64,000 nt of DNA from Pseudeuparius sepicola (Eukaryota; Arthropoda; Insecta; Coleoptera; Anthribidae). A program made the translations under genes and the position numbers. This document shows, one piece after another, positions 22,783-34,499 of the stretch (the stretch's first letter is position 1; the number at the start of each line of letters is the position of its first letter). The stretch spans positions 80,391,899 to 80,455,898 of the forward strand of contig OY987300.1 of the NCBI GenBank assembly GCA_963920635.1, in the 5' to 3' direction. A model generated the notes under the pieces. It saw only the letters and a program-made list of their open reading frames with translations. It had not been told where the DNA came from and did no database searches.

Positions 22783-25700
22783 AATGAATAGTTTTGTACG
22801 AACAAGGATTTTTCTTTTTATACATTTAATCTACATATTATTTTATTATGAATTCAGTTACTTACGTAACTAACGAGCTATACTCAGGAGATCTCAAATT
22901 CTCAGCTAAAGTGCAAATTGTCAGAATTCGCGAGAAATGACATATAATATAAACAAACTGACATACATTTTACCTACAAATACAAGAACCTATTTCGAGG
23001 TCTTTAAACGAATGCTTTATGTTAATTTGTATTTTATTTTCAATTATCTATTTCTCAAAATTCCGAATTTTATAACTTAAGTTATAAAATTATAAATTGC
23101 ATAAATAATGGGTGAACACGTTTTTACAAGAAAAGTCTAATTCTCCATAGGTAGATATATCAACACCAACTGATTGATTATGTAACCAGTCCAGTTATAG
23201 TAGTAACTTTACGTAACTAGTTACATAAAATTGTACTTTACACAACTAGTTACTTAAAACTGGACGTATCATCACTTGCTCAGGTTTTGAAAGATGTCAC
23301 TTTATACTATGTCAAAATTAGGAAAAGTATTTATAGACACCTATATCTATTAGCTATACAGGATGATTTTTTTAGGTCTACCACCGCGATTTTCTCGCTC
23401 ATTTTGCGGCCTACAAAAAAAACGTAAGAAACAAAAATGTGGCAATTTTGGACAGCTAAATGGTGCTGCAAAAGAAATCGGTATCCATGGCCAACTTGTC
23501 GCGCAATATTAAAAAAACCTCAAATTGAGCAAAACTATTAATGGCCGTGGAATGTTTATTTTAAGAGACAGAGAAAAACTTTTATATTGAAAATTGATGG
23601 CACTAAGAAGCTTTATGCAAAAGGAAGGATACTCAGATAGTTTCAGAAAATTACACAGGGTCTTCGGCTCTCTTGAGGTTATGAATTTTTTTTTGTTTAT
23701 TTCTTATTAAGCGATTTTCTCGCTTATTTTGGGCCGCACAGAAAATATGTAAGAAAGCAAAATATGGCAATTTTGGTCAGCGAGGCAACATTAAAAAAGG
23801 AATGGGCACTCCATACCCAACTTTTCGCGATGTACGAAAAAAACCTAAAATCTACAAAAATTTTCATGGTTTCAAGAGAGCCGAAGACCCTGTGTAATTT
23901 GCTGAAACTATCTGAGCACCTGGGTGGATAAAGCTTCTCAGTGCCATCAATTTTCAATATAAAAGTTTTCCTCTGTCTCTTAAAATAAACATTCCACGGC
24001 CATTAATAGTTTTGCTCAATTTGAGGTTTTTTTAATATTGCGCGACAAGTTGGCCATGGATGCCGATTTCTTTTGCAGCACCACTTAGCTGTCAAAAATT
24101 GCCACATTTTTGTTTCCTACGTTTTTTTTTTGTAGGCCCCAAAATGAGCGAGAAAATCGCAGTGGTAGACCTAAAAAAAATCATCCTGTATAATATCATG
24201 AATTTTATTCAAAGATCTTAAATCATTTAGAGGATCTTAGATTCTTTAGAAGATCTTATATCGTTTAGAAGATCTTAGATTGTTTAGAAGATCTTAGATT
24301 GTTTAGAAGATCTTAGATTGTTTAGAAGATCTTAGATCGTTTAGTAGATCTTATATTGTTTAGAAGATCTTAGATCGTTTAGAAGATCTTAGATCGTTCA
24401 ATTGATTGATTGATCTTTTTAAATACATCATTTTTAGACGATCTTTGATCCAAGATCGTTTTTGCATGAAAAGATCTATTTTTAAACGGTCCTAGATCTT
24501 TATTTTTGAAAAACGATCTGATCTATGATCTGGATCTTTTTTGGCGCGATTTTTCCCAGCTCTGGTGTCTTGTAGGTGTGGCGGTGATTGGATTTTTTTT
24601 TAGGAGTTGTGCCTGGACAGGAACATTTTCAGCTTCGTGCCGAGCTCGTCGTTAAACGGTCCAAAGAAACTTAGGAAATTGACGCTAAAAGAGAACAGGA
24701 TAGGCAAGTTTAAGCTGTAACGAATTCTCCCCATCTAACTTTTATATTTTTTTCAGACCAAATCAATACAAATGCATTTCAATCGCAGCAATACCTGGAA
24801 CACATCGACCTGAGGTCCAACCTGATATCGTCGATCGAAGGCGGATCGTTTTCGGGCCTCAAAAACCTGAAAGTCCTCAAATTGTCGCACAACAGACTCG
24901 CTAGATTCAACAGCGACGTATTCCAGGGTGCGGACAACTTGTTAGACCTGGACCTGAGCCAAAACTTCATAGCGGAGTTCCCTACGGTGGCCTTAAAGGC
25001 TTTTCTTGGTCTCAGGAGTTTGAATTTGTCTTCAAACTTGATCAAGACCATCGACAACAATCATTTTATGTATTTGGGAAGCTTGCACGAGTTGGACTTG
25101 AGTAGGAACAACTTGGCTAATATAATGCCTGGTACTTTTTTTGGGCTCAAGCAGTTGAGAAAGTTGGATATAAGTGTTAATTCCTTGAGAACGGTAAGTC
25201 AAAATAACTATCAACTCTTGGCATTTAATAATGGACCGGGAGATAGTGACAGCGGACGTGATTTTACTCAGTATGCCTTGCAAAGGGCATTATGTGGCAC
25301 ATATTCTCACAATATTAAGGTATGAATCCGAGAGTCATCCTGGGTTCTTCATGCGAAAAATTGAGTTTTCAATTATTCGAAAAATATGCGTTTTGATATG
25401 ATTTTATACAGGCTGCCATGTGTTTTATAATGAAGTTCAAAATATAAATTCATCGGAAAACCATAGGCATACCGTTAGGGTGGGTCCAAAGGGCTATTAT
25501 TGACACGTGATCTTGTATTTTAATAATTAATTTTTCCACGTTTCTGAACAGGCTGCCAATGAGAAGTATGCAAGTTCTTGTTATGAAACCGCTAAAGAAA
25601 AGATGGCATACTGTTTGCGCATGTCCAAGTACACTTTACATCGAATAACTCGTTTAAATGATTAAATAACATTCAATTTAAACAGTACTCGGACATGCGC

Positions 25701-28700
25701 GAAAGGTATGCCATCCTTTTTTCAGCATTTTCATAATAAGAACTTGCATACTTCTCATTGGCAGCCTGTTCAGAAACATGGAAAAATTAATTATTAAAAT
25801 ACAAGATCACGTGGCAATAATAGCCCTTTGGACCCACCCTAACGGTATGCCTATGGTTTTCCGAGGAATTTTTATTTTGAACTTCATTATAAAACACATG
25901 GCAGCCTGTATAAAATCATATCAAAACGCATATTTTTGGATGACTCTCTGATTCATACCTTATTATTGTGAGAATATGTGCCACATAATGCCCTTTGCAA
26001 GGCATACTGAGTAAAATCACGTCCAAAAATCTGTCACTATCTCCCGGTCTATTAGAGATGGCCCCATATTTAAATTTGAAGAAAAAATTCCACCCTTAAG
26101 GGTGGAAAATAGGAGATGAAATTTCATATTGGACCGATTTCGATGATTCTTTCTTTATTGGAAAGGGGGTACCTTAGGTGTGGTCCCATTTAAATTTAAA
26201 GAAAAATTTCCACCCCTAAGGGTAGATAAATAGGGGATGAAAGTTCATATTGGACCGATTTGCATGATTCTTAATTTATTATAAAGGGGTTACCTTAGAG
26301 GTGGTCACATTTAAATTTGAAGAGAAATTAAATTTAAAGAGAAAAATTTCAATCCTAAGGGTGGACAAATAGGGGATGGAATTTAATATTGGACCGATTT
26401 TGATAATTCTTAATAATTCACTAAAAAATTAGAAATAAAAAAATTTTACCAAAAAAATTAAAACCGACTTGAAAAATTTGCCCGTATGCACACTCCACTA
26501 AAAATTAACAAAAAATAACACCGACTTCACAAATTTGCTCGTATGCACATTTCAACTAAAATTTTAGAAATATTTTTCTCTTTCTAAATTGAGTTATCTT
26601 TGGATTCAGTGACAGTAAGTTATGATGTATTCGTATCTAAATAGATTTAAATTCCTTGCCTTGGCTGTCACCAAATCCAAAGATAACTCAGTTTAGAAAG
26701 AGAAAAATATTTCTAAAATTTTAGTTGAAATGTGCATACGAGCAAATTTGTGAAGTCAGTGTTATTTTTTGTTAATTTTTTATGATCTATCACCTGGCAC
26801 CTGGCACAGTGAGTATAATCTTGTGAAATGGAATTTCAGATAGAAGACGATGCCTTCGAAGGCCTGGACAACATACAACACCTGAACATCAAAGACAACA
26901 ACATTCTCCTTTTGCCTGCTTCTGCTGTCGGTCGGCTACCGCACCTGAATTTCCTTCAACTTGACTACAACAGAATCGCCGCACTTTCCGGTGACATTTT
27001 AAGATCAATCGCCGACAAAGTTACTAAACTAGACCTATCCAAGAACGTAGTACGGGAACTACCTTCCGGCTCTTTTGAAAACTTCCAGAACTTACAATAT
27101 TTGGACCTGACAAGAAATCTGATAGCAACCCTGAATTCCGACGCCTTCTCCGGACTTGAAAATACGTTAACCGAGCTGCACTTGTCGCAGAACCGCCTGG
27201 CGACCCTTGCCGGGAGTCCGATTTCTCTGACGAAGCTAGAAGTTTTGGACTTGAGCGAAAATTATATAGAAGAATTCACTAAAGCGACTTTTAGCGAGTT
27301 GCCAAATCTAAGATATTTGAACATAAGCAGGAATACGCATTTAAGCAACATACCAGTTAGTTTGTTGCATAAACTGTCGAATTTAGAGGCGTTTGATTTG
27401 AGTAGAAGCAACGTAAAGATGCTCATCGCCGAATTCTTTTCTAAATCACACAATTTAAAGGAGATTTATTTGTCACATAACAGCATTTCCGACATACCCG
27501 ATAGAGCATTTTCTAACATGCCGAATGTTTCGATTATCGATCTGTCTTACAACAAAATATCAAACATCAAACAAGGCGCTTTTGTCCATGTTATGAACAT
27601 AAAAAAATTGAATTTGAAAGGAAACGACTTAACGTCTTTTAAAGGTGAATTCTTTGATACGGGCACCAGCTTAGAAATTCTGGACATTTCCGAAAATCAA
27701 CTGAGTTATCTATTTCCTTCATCTTTTCGAATTCATCCAAGGTTAAAGAAAATAATAGCGTCGAGCAATAAATTTAACTTTTTCCCCGCCGAACTGATAG
27801 CGAACTTGCAATTTTTGGAATACATAGATCTTTCGAATAACCAATTGAAAACAGTGGAAGAGCTCGACTTTGCGAAACTGCCAAGATTGACGTGTTTAAA
27901 CCTAGCGCATAACGAGATTGAAAATTTCAGCGAAATGGTTTTTCATAACTCGACCCAAGTGCAGCAGCTCGATCTGAGTTATAATAAACTCGAAAGATTG
28001 GGCGACAGGACGTTCGAAGGTTTGATCAGATTGCAAAATTTGAATCTAGAAGGTAATTTGTTAAACGACCTCCCCGACAATATTTTCGACAGGGTGAGGT
28101 TGCAAATGTTGGAAAATATAAACTTGGCGAGCAACAAATTCGAAGTAGCCCCTCTGAAATCCCTACAAAAACAATATTTCTTCCTGGACACAGTCGACAT
28201 TTCGAGGAACAAAATAAAAGAAATACCCGCAGATGACAGCATAATGGTGAACATAAAAAAGCTGGACCTTTCGTTTAATCCACTATCCAAGACGGCGGTG
28301 AAAAACGTACTGGGCGAGCCGAAAACAGTGAGAATACTGGATCTGGCAGGTACGGGGATCGAAGGGATGGTAAATTTGGAAACGCCGTTCCTAAAAAGTC
28401 TGAATTTGTCGAATAATAATATAACGGGCGTGACGGAACGAACTTTCGAGAGGACGACGCTGTTAGAAAGCCTGGACCTGTCGAATAATCGAATAGGACA
28501 TATAGAGGGATATTCGAAGATTTGGAAATTGTTGCACAACTTGCAGGTGTTGAACATTTCCGGAAATCCGATAGATTCGATATCGCAAGACGATTTTGTC
28601 GGACTTGAGAAGTTGAGGTAAGAAAATTGACGTTTGAAAGTATCGTCCAACGACAATAACTGATATAAAACAGATTAAGATGCAAATAGGTTTTATGTAA

Positions 28701-31700
28701 TATCTTTTTTATCTATTTTTATTACATTATCTATTTTAATACATAAAAATAAATTTCCTCTATTATTTTTTCAGGTATTTGAGTGCCCATTCGCTTATAG
28801 ACTGCACCAAAGTTGAAAAGACAGCATTCGCTTCCGTGCCAAATCTAGCGGGCCTCGAAATGCACACTTTGCCACGTCTAGGCTATCTTGATGTTGCCGG
28901 AGTATTAAAATATATGCCACTACTCGAGAGGGTGTACTTAGAGACCAAAGATGCCAGCATAGGTAAGAAATTTAAAGATTTTTTTTTAAACTTAATAAAA
29001 TAAAGAGAAAACGGTAATTTTGGCCTACGACTTATTTCCATTCATTTTGACAGGAAGCGAACAACTGCAATCGATTTTACACCCCAGGCTTAAAGAATTG
29101 GGAATATCTGGTTCTAGACTGAAGAGTATATCGTCTGGTACATTATCAGGACTTAGAGGTACATAAAACATACATTTCCTCATTAATAACGACATTTTTA
29201 CAAGAAATACATTCACTTATCATTGGTTTGTAATAAAACAAAATACTAGTTTAGCATTGAGCCTATAGGGGGCGTATTTCTTATATTCAATGGCGTATTG
29301 TATAGTGGCCACTACGAGTAGTTCAAACGTAACATTTTGCTGAGAATTCAACGCCTGCCAATATGAACCAATGAAATTACATGATTTTGTGAAATAGTAA
29401 CCAGGAAGTGCTAAGAAAATACCACCCCTGCTGTGCAGCCGTGGTATTTTCAGCTTTGGGATTATAACTCGTAAAATTAACGAAAGGTATTATCGATAAT
29501 AGGAACACCCCTGATATGACACTTTCCTTGCATTCTGATAATATTATTACCAATATACAGAGGGTGTTTGGTAAATAATGGAGCTCCTTTAACAGGCACT
29601 CAATTTTTACAAACAAATTTACAAAAACCTACTAATTATTTTTCGTCTTCTTCATTTTTAAGGTCCTAGCATAACGCTACTTCTGACGAACACGTCGATA
29701 ACCTCAGTACCGCCGGCTCTGCTCTTCCCGGTGCCCCGATCGTCGCTCCTAACCCTGGACGTGTCCGGGGGGGCCCTGCCGGCTCTCGGCCCCCCCTTGT
29801 TGGCGGCCCTCGAAGACAGGAGGGGCGACGCCAGGATCCGGGGGTTGGGATCGAATCCTATCGTCTGCGATTGCGCCGCGAGGGCGTTGAGGAGGTGGCT
29901 GTCGACACACGGGGACGTCGGCAATGAGGTTAGGTGCGCCGGGCCCGAAAGGCTTGCAGGTAAGCCGGACAAGATTCAAAAATATGTATACAGGGTGATT
30001 CAGTTTTAATCTGCAACACTTCAACAGGTGATAGAAAACCAAAAAATAACCGCACTTTCTTCTATAAACTGTATCATTTTAAGGCCTTATAAAAAAGTTA
30101 CAGGGTGTTAAATTTGTAAGAAATATGTGGAATTTATTGAATATTTTACAAACTAGTTGAGATATTTAAGTCATATTTGGTACACGTTATAACGGCATGG
30201 GTTAGCATAAAACCTGTTAATATCGAACATCTTGCACAACCGGTGGCGGAGAAGTGGGTAATTAGTATAATTCATTTTAGAAAAAAAAATAGAACCACTT
30301 TGTATAGCAATAAGATGTATTCAAATTCTTATGTAAATTTTTATTGTAAACAAAAACGTTCTCTTAGCATTTTTTCATATGTGTCATGGTTTCATAGCAA
30401 ATTTGATTTGTTCATATTATTTCGGGGTACTTCTGAAAAATTAACTTAAAACTTCGCTCCATAAGTAACACTCAAAATAGAAAAAAATGTGTTTTTTACT
30501 TTAAATACAGTAACTTTTCCCAATAAACTTACCCATTCAAGGTTTTACTTTTCAAGATACAGAGCGTAACATTAATTGTATCTTCCTTAAATGTTTTAGA
30601 CCCTGTATCTTCAAAAGTATAGCCTTAAATAGGTGAGTTTATTGGAAAAAGTTACTTTATTTCAGGTAGCAAACACATTATTTCTACTTTAAGTGTTACT
30701 TATGGAGCAAATTTTTTGATAATTTTTCAGAAGTACCCCGAAATATTACGAAAAAAATCAAATTTTCTATGAAACCATGACACATATGAAAAAATGCTAA
30801 GAGAACGTTTTTGTTTACAATAAAAATTTACATAAGAAATTGAATGCATTTTATTGCTATACAAGGTTTTTTTTTTCTAAAAACAATTATACTAATTACC
30901 TACTTCTACGCCACTGGTTACTGGTTGTGCAAGGTGTTTGATATTAACAGGTTTTATGCTAACCCATGCCGTTATAACGTGTACCAAATATGACTTAAAT
31001 ATCTCAACTAGTTTGTAAAATATTCAATAAATTCCACATATTTCTTGCAACTTTAACACCCTGTAACTTTTTCATAAGGCCTTAAAATGATATAGTTTAT
31101 AGAAGAAAGTGCGGTTATTTTTTGGTTTTCTATCACCTGTTGAAGTGTTGCAGATTAAAACTGAATCACCCTGTATATTAACCCATTTCCTTAAAAAAAA
31201 AAAAATGTACGACGATTTCTCAGGCAAGCTGCTGACGGAAGTGGGCGATACAGAGCTGAGCTGCGACCCGAGCGTGACTTCTACCTCCACATCCTTGGCG
31301 TCTTCGGCATCTTCTACAAGGGGCACTAGACCGACTTCGAGGGTCACAGAACCGGATATAATTTGGTCTGTGGCCCCCACCGAACAGAGCCTACCTCGCG
31401 CCAAGCAAAAGACCGCCACGCAGGGCCCCGCGGGGGCGATCAGCAATGATGACACACTTATCATCGGTAAGGAAACAAATATCCGACAATTTAACACACT
31501 AAACGGCGTAGTCGCTAAAAAACGACAATTTTAACGTACTAAAAAATGACAATTTTAACATGCTAAACTGTTCAGTCAATAAAAAAATAATTTAAACACA
31601 CTAACCAATAGTGTAGTAACTAAAAAATTGCAATTTTAATGTACTAAATGCGTTAGTTACTAAAAAATTACAATTTTAACATGCGAAACTGTGTAGTCAC

Positions 31701-33526
31701 TAAAAAATGACAATAATTTTAATATACTAAATAGTGCGCCATTAAAAAATTACAATTTTAGCATGCTAAACTGTTCAGTCAATAAAAAAACAACTTAAAC
31801 ACACTAACCAATAGTGTAGTCACTAAAAAATTACAATTTTAATGTACATACTAAACGCGTTAGTTACTAAATACAATTTTAACATGCTAAACTGTGTAGT
31901 CACTAAAAAATGACAATTTTAATACACTAGTTAGTGTGTCATTAAAAAATTACAATTTTAATTTACTTGTGTAAGTCACTAAAAAACAATTTAAACACAC
32001 TAACCAATAGTGTAGTCACTAAAAAATTACAATTTTAACATGCTAAACTGTTCAGTCAATAAAAAAATTATTTAAACACACTAACCAATAGTGTAGTCAC
32101 TAAAAAATTACAAGTTTAATGTACTAAACGCGTTAGTTACTAAATAATTACAATTTTAACATGCTAAACTGTGTAGTCACTAAAAAATGGCAATTTTAAT
32201 AACATACTGGTTAGTGTGTCATTAAAAAATTACAATTTTAACATACTAAGCAGTGTAAGTCACTAAAAATGACAATTTCAACATGCAACTGTTCAGTCAA
32301 TAAAAAAATTATTTAAACACACTAACCAATAGTGTAGTCATTAAAAAATTACAAGTTTAACGTACTAAACGCGTTCGTTACTAAATAATTACAATTTTAA
32401 CATGCTAAACTGTGTAGTCACTAAAAAATGACAATTTTAGTAATATACTAGTTAGTGTGTCATTAAAAAATTACAATTTTGACGTACTAAGCAGTGTAAG
32501 TCACTAAAAAAATGACAATTTTAACATGCTAAACTGTTCAGTCAATAAAAAAACAATTTAATCACACTAACCAATAGTGTAGTCACTAAAAAATTACAAT
32601 TTTAATGTACTAAATGTGTTAGTCAATAAAAACGACAATTTAAATACACCAACCAACAGTTCTGTCACTAAGAAATGACAATTTTAATGTATTAAACGCT
32701 TTAGTCACTAAAAAATTACAATTTTAAAGTACTAAATAGTGTAGTCATTAAAAATAACAATGTTAATGTACTAAACAGTGTAGTCATTAAACTAAAGAAA
32801 ATGTCAATTTTATGTAGGCACTGAAGAGTTTTGGTCGGTAAAAAATTACATTTTTAGAGTACTAAACACTTTAGTTACCAAAAAACAACAATTTTAACAT
32901 ACTAAATAGTGTAGTCATTAAAAAATGTCAATTTTAATGTACTAAACAGTGTAGTCACTAAAAAAACGATAATTTTATGTAGGCATTAAACAGTTTAGTA
33001 GGTAAAAAAATTACAATTTTATAATACTAAACACTTTAGTTGCTAAAAAATTACAATTTTAAAGTACTTTTACAGTGACGTCTATAAAGAAAGCCAATTT
33101 TAATGTATGTCACCCTCTTCCTAGGCATCGTCGGAGGTGTAGTGTCATTCATAGCAATCCTAGTGATAGGCATCTGCATCGCAAGACTGCGGGCGGGTCG
33201 ATCCGCAGCCCCGACGGGGGTCGCGGTGGGGCCCCCCGGTAGCAGCTGCGCCTGCAGCGTCAAGGGGGCCCCCGCGTCCACCGCCCCCCCGATGTACGCC
33301 ATCCAGCCAGGTGAGCCCCGAGCGAAACACTTAAGGAGCCACCGTCGATCTTATCGTTTTTTTTTTAGGTTATTCGTCCACGTTGCCGCACAAAATGGCC
33401 GTCGCCGGCGGCCAACAGCTGCGACCCGCGAATTACTCGACGATGGGGCGTATGCCATATTATCAGAGTCCCGTGCAGCCGTATTTTATAGCGGCGTATC
33501 CGTCGGACGAGAAGATATATCGATAG
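17439..33526 (+). CDS. Leucine-rich-repeat transmembrane protein (chaoptin-like)
   Basis: Eleven coding exons join in phase to give 1,345 residues: 17439-17717, 21930-22196, 24604-24703, 24757-25193, 26840-28617, 28775-28962, 29054-29158, 29663-29959, 31224-31466, 33125-33310 and 33369-33526. An acceptor (ctttgcag) directly precedes the ATG. A signal peptide (MNWPLPLTTLSLLLLQIADA) is followed by a cysteine-rich N-cap (PCAEISEELRLPCAC). Then come about 30-40 repeats of LxxLxLxxN type, mainly in exons 2-5, and a cap with NPIVCDCAARALRRWL and VRCAGPE. After a Ser/Thr-rich stalk there is one membrane span (VVSFIAILVIGICIARL) and a short tyrosine-rich tail ending DEKIYR. This fits a cell-surface adhesion or matrix receptor. 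The closest group I know is the large insect LRR proteins such as chaoptin and artichoke, but orthology is unresolved. Intron 3 uses a GC donor. Confidence 0.9.
18119..18191 (+). pseudogene. tRNA-like sequence, unit 1
   Basis: The 73 bases have an A box TAGCTTAGTTGG, a B box GGTTCAAGTCC, a T arm CCGGG/CCCGG, an anticodon stem CCTAC/GTAGG and an acceptor stem with one mismatch and one G-T pair. The anticodon loop GGCCACA has G where U33 is almost universal, so decoding function is doubtful. A run of T follows, fitting RNA polymerase III termination. Confidence 0.55.
18531..18603 (+). pseudogene. tRNA-like sequence, unit 2
   Basis: Identical in sequence to unit 1 over the 73 tRNA-like bases, followed by a T run. 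Confidence 0.55.
18942..19014 (+). pseudogene. tRNA-like sequence, unit 3
   Basis: Identical in sequence to units 1 and 2 over the tRNA-like bases, followed by a T run. Confidence 0.55.
19083..19440 (+). mobile_element. Possible LTR-retrotransposon remnant
   Basis: A GC-richer stretch ends in gcgaaataaatcagtgttg (a polyadenylation-like signal), followed by gatcaactgggacctcgtca, which resembles a primer-binding region after an LTR. No matching second LTR or coding domain is seen, so this is a weak call. Confidence 0.3.
19525..19820 (+). pseudogene. Decayed THAP-domain transposase fragment
   Basis: With stops and frame changes, the translation gives MPRDENLHQKWIRQIP, then THFQESETIKVDK, then KEGAVPTIFENVPKYL. 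These match in order the middle, the HF metal-ligand region and the conserved AVPT box of THAP domains, which are found in P-element-like transposases. Several stops interrupt it, so it cannot be functional. Confidence 0.65.
19955..21151. mobile_element. TA-flanked element with GGCCAGGGAAA ends and internal repeats
   Basis: It starts GGCCAGGGAAA and ends with TTTCCCTGGCC, with TA on both outer sides. Inside are four to five degenerate copies of a 130-200 bp unit that contains aaatgtttaattt and, later, cagttaatatt. There is no transposase. A small hairpin element sits within it. Confidence 0.6.
20623..20707. mobile_element. 85-bp hairpin element with 6-bp duplication
   Basis: Perfect inverted arms of 38 bp (ctagaggccctgtatgacac and its inverse) surround a 9-bp loop. 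The direct repeat tctata flanks it at 20617-20622 and 20708-20713. It is a tiny non-autonomous transposon by structure. Confidence 0.8.
22444..22634. mobile_element. Small TACAGGGTG-ended element
   Basis: A 191-bp insert starts TACAGGGTGTTCC and ends GGCCACCCTGTA, splitting the left AGATCT-rich region of the hAT-like element. Its ends resemble those of P2 and P6. Confidence 0.5.
22630..22745. repeat. Tandem array of an AGATCTAAGATCGTTTTAA unit
   Basis: About five to six units of 19-20 bp are followed by a run of AT at 22745-22775. A related inverted array lies at 24205-24400. Confidence 0.75.
23357..24190. repeat. Long palindromic element P4
   Basis: It starts TACAGGATGATTTTTTTAGG and ends with the inverse. 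The arms include gattttctcgctcattttg and tcttcggctctcttga with inverse partners. It is nested in the hAT-like element and has TA at the borders. Confidence 0.85.
24205..24400. repeat. Tandem array of a gatcttagattgtttagaa unit
   Basis: About nine units of 19-20 bp form the right-hand counterpart of the array at 22630-22745. Each holds AGATCT or GATCTTAGAT. Confidence 0.8.
25234..26049. repeat. Long palindromic element P5 (complete)
   Basis: It starts GACCGGGAGATAGTGACAG and ends with the inverse. The two arms of about 390 bp are almost perfectly complementary. It lies 40 bp after the donor of LRR exon 4. It is the complete version of the damaged element P3 at 15067. Confidence 0.9.
26057..26610. 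repeat. Dispersed AT-rich repeat, copy B
   Basis: Same order of blocks as 10240-10690, with a further degenerate sub-repeat of tggaccgattt. Its tail (ctctttctaaattgagtta) is inverted again at 26670-26770, so the end forms a hairpin just upstream of LRR exon 5. Confidence 0.7.
29338..29460. repeat. Dispersed repeat shared with 57778-57880
   Basis: The block gagaattcaacgcctgccaa is followed by tatgaaccaat and a polymorphic tail. It occurs in LRR intron 7 and again in eIF4B intron 4. Confidence 0.6.
29989..31175. repeat. Long palindromic element P6
   Basis: It starts TACAGGGTGATTCAG and ends with the inverse. The arms are about 570 bp. It is a diverged relative of P2 (6420-7590), with shared blocks such as taagtcatatttggta. 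It fills most of LRR intron 8. Confidence 0.85.
31480..33100. repeat. Minisatellite filling LRR intron 9
   Basis: Roughly 40 units of about 40 bp are built on actaaaaaattacaatttt followed by aacatgctaaactg or a variant and gtgtagtc. A variant with caataaaaaaataattt and acactaaccaatagtgtagt returns every 5-6 units, giving a higher-order period of about 230 bp. Flanking unique sequence is only a few bases beyond each exon. Confidence 0.85.
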
Positions 33527-33635
33527 GAGTACAAATGGGGGAGATGGTATTTTTGTAGCGGTGGGTGCCACCTCGGATGATTAAGGACGGAAACAATGTC
33601 TTTGGGTCATTCGAGCGATCATTTAAATTAAATTT

Positions 33636-33775
33636 AAAACAGCTTTTAGCTGAGATAAAAGCAATGCACGTTTTGGACGTTTGACCTACTTTTTCATCAC
33701 GCGGTTTCGAATTTGAGGAAACAAATGAGAACAATGTCTTTTTATTGCCTACCATTTTCAATAGCTTTACAAAGT
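33636..33775. repeat. Repeat shared with the WDTC1 intron array
   Basis: The block from agcttttagctgagataaaa to gcctaccatt matches units of the array at 36420-37200. It lies in the presumed 3' untranslated region of the LRR gene. Confidence 0.7.
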
Positions 33776-33938
33776 TTCGGATATTCCATAGATTTAAAGT
33801 ATCACTAGTTCAAATGAACAACACTAGAAATGACCTTTCCTTGAATGGTTGTTGAAGATAAAGGCATGATTATTATTGTTATTATTATTATTATTGATCA
33901 TTTGAAAGTTAACAAAAATAGGTACTTTGATTTTTAGA

Positions 33939-34493
33939 TCAATGAAGTAAAATAACGGGTATTTCAGCCAAAATTATGTTTTATTTATTCTTTACAATAA
34001 ACCAAGCTTTCGGCCATACTTTTGGCCTTCGTCAGGGCTAAAATAGTGTTAGGTAAAATATATTATTGAGTGAGAATTATTTATATACTTACTATTGAGA
34101 TGAATATTGAAAAGTTATGGTTCTATGAATGAAAATGGCTTGCTTCATAATAAAAGAGAATCTTCATATTATGGCTTGCTTCATAATATGAAGAATCTCT
34201 TTTATTTCAAATTTCTATAACAACTATAAATATATTACAAAATTTTCAGTTGACAACAAAAATATTTACATAACAATTTTATTCCATTTTTGGAAGTTTA
34301 TATTCATAGAACCATAACTTTTCAATATTCATCTCAATAGTAAGTATATAAATAATTCTCACTCAATAATATATTTTACCTAACACTATTTTAGCCCTGA
34401 TGAAGGCCAAAAATATGGCCGAAAGCTTGGTTTATTGTAAAGAATAAATAAAACATCATTTTGGCTGAAATACCCATTATTTTACTTCATTGA
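33939..34493. repeat. Long palindromic element P7 with hammerhead-like core
   Basis: It starts TCAATGAAGTAAAATAACGG and ends with the inverse. Each arm holds a copy of cctgaNgaaggccaaaa, then tatggccgaaagc, when read outward on its own strand. The arms are about 230 bp, with an inner hairpin around cttcatattatggcttgctt. Confidence 0.75.
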
Positions 34494-34499
34494 TATATA

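Larger units (their letters stand above)
22220..24564. mobile_element. hAT-like element with CAGAGCTGGG ends
   Basis: The termini CAGAGCTGGG and CCCAGCTCTG are flanked by the 8-bp direct repeat gtgtcttg at 22212-22219 and 24565-24572. CAGnG ends and an 8-bp duplication are hallmarks of hAT elements. Both subterminal regions hold arrays built on AGATCT. No transposase is encoded. The interior carries two later insertions, 22444-22634 and 23357-24190. It fills almost all of LRR intron 2. Confidence 0.85.

Noticed and set aside
31480..33100. CRISPR-like array of regular repeats
   Set aside because: Units are contiguous and variable with no unique spacers, and the context is a eukaryotic intron.
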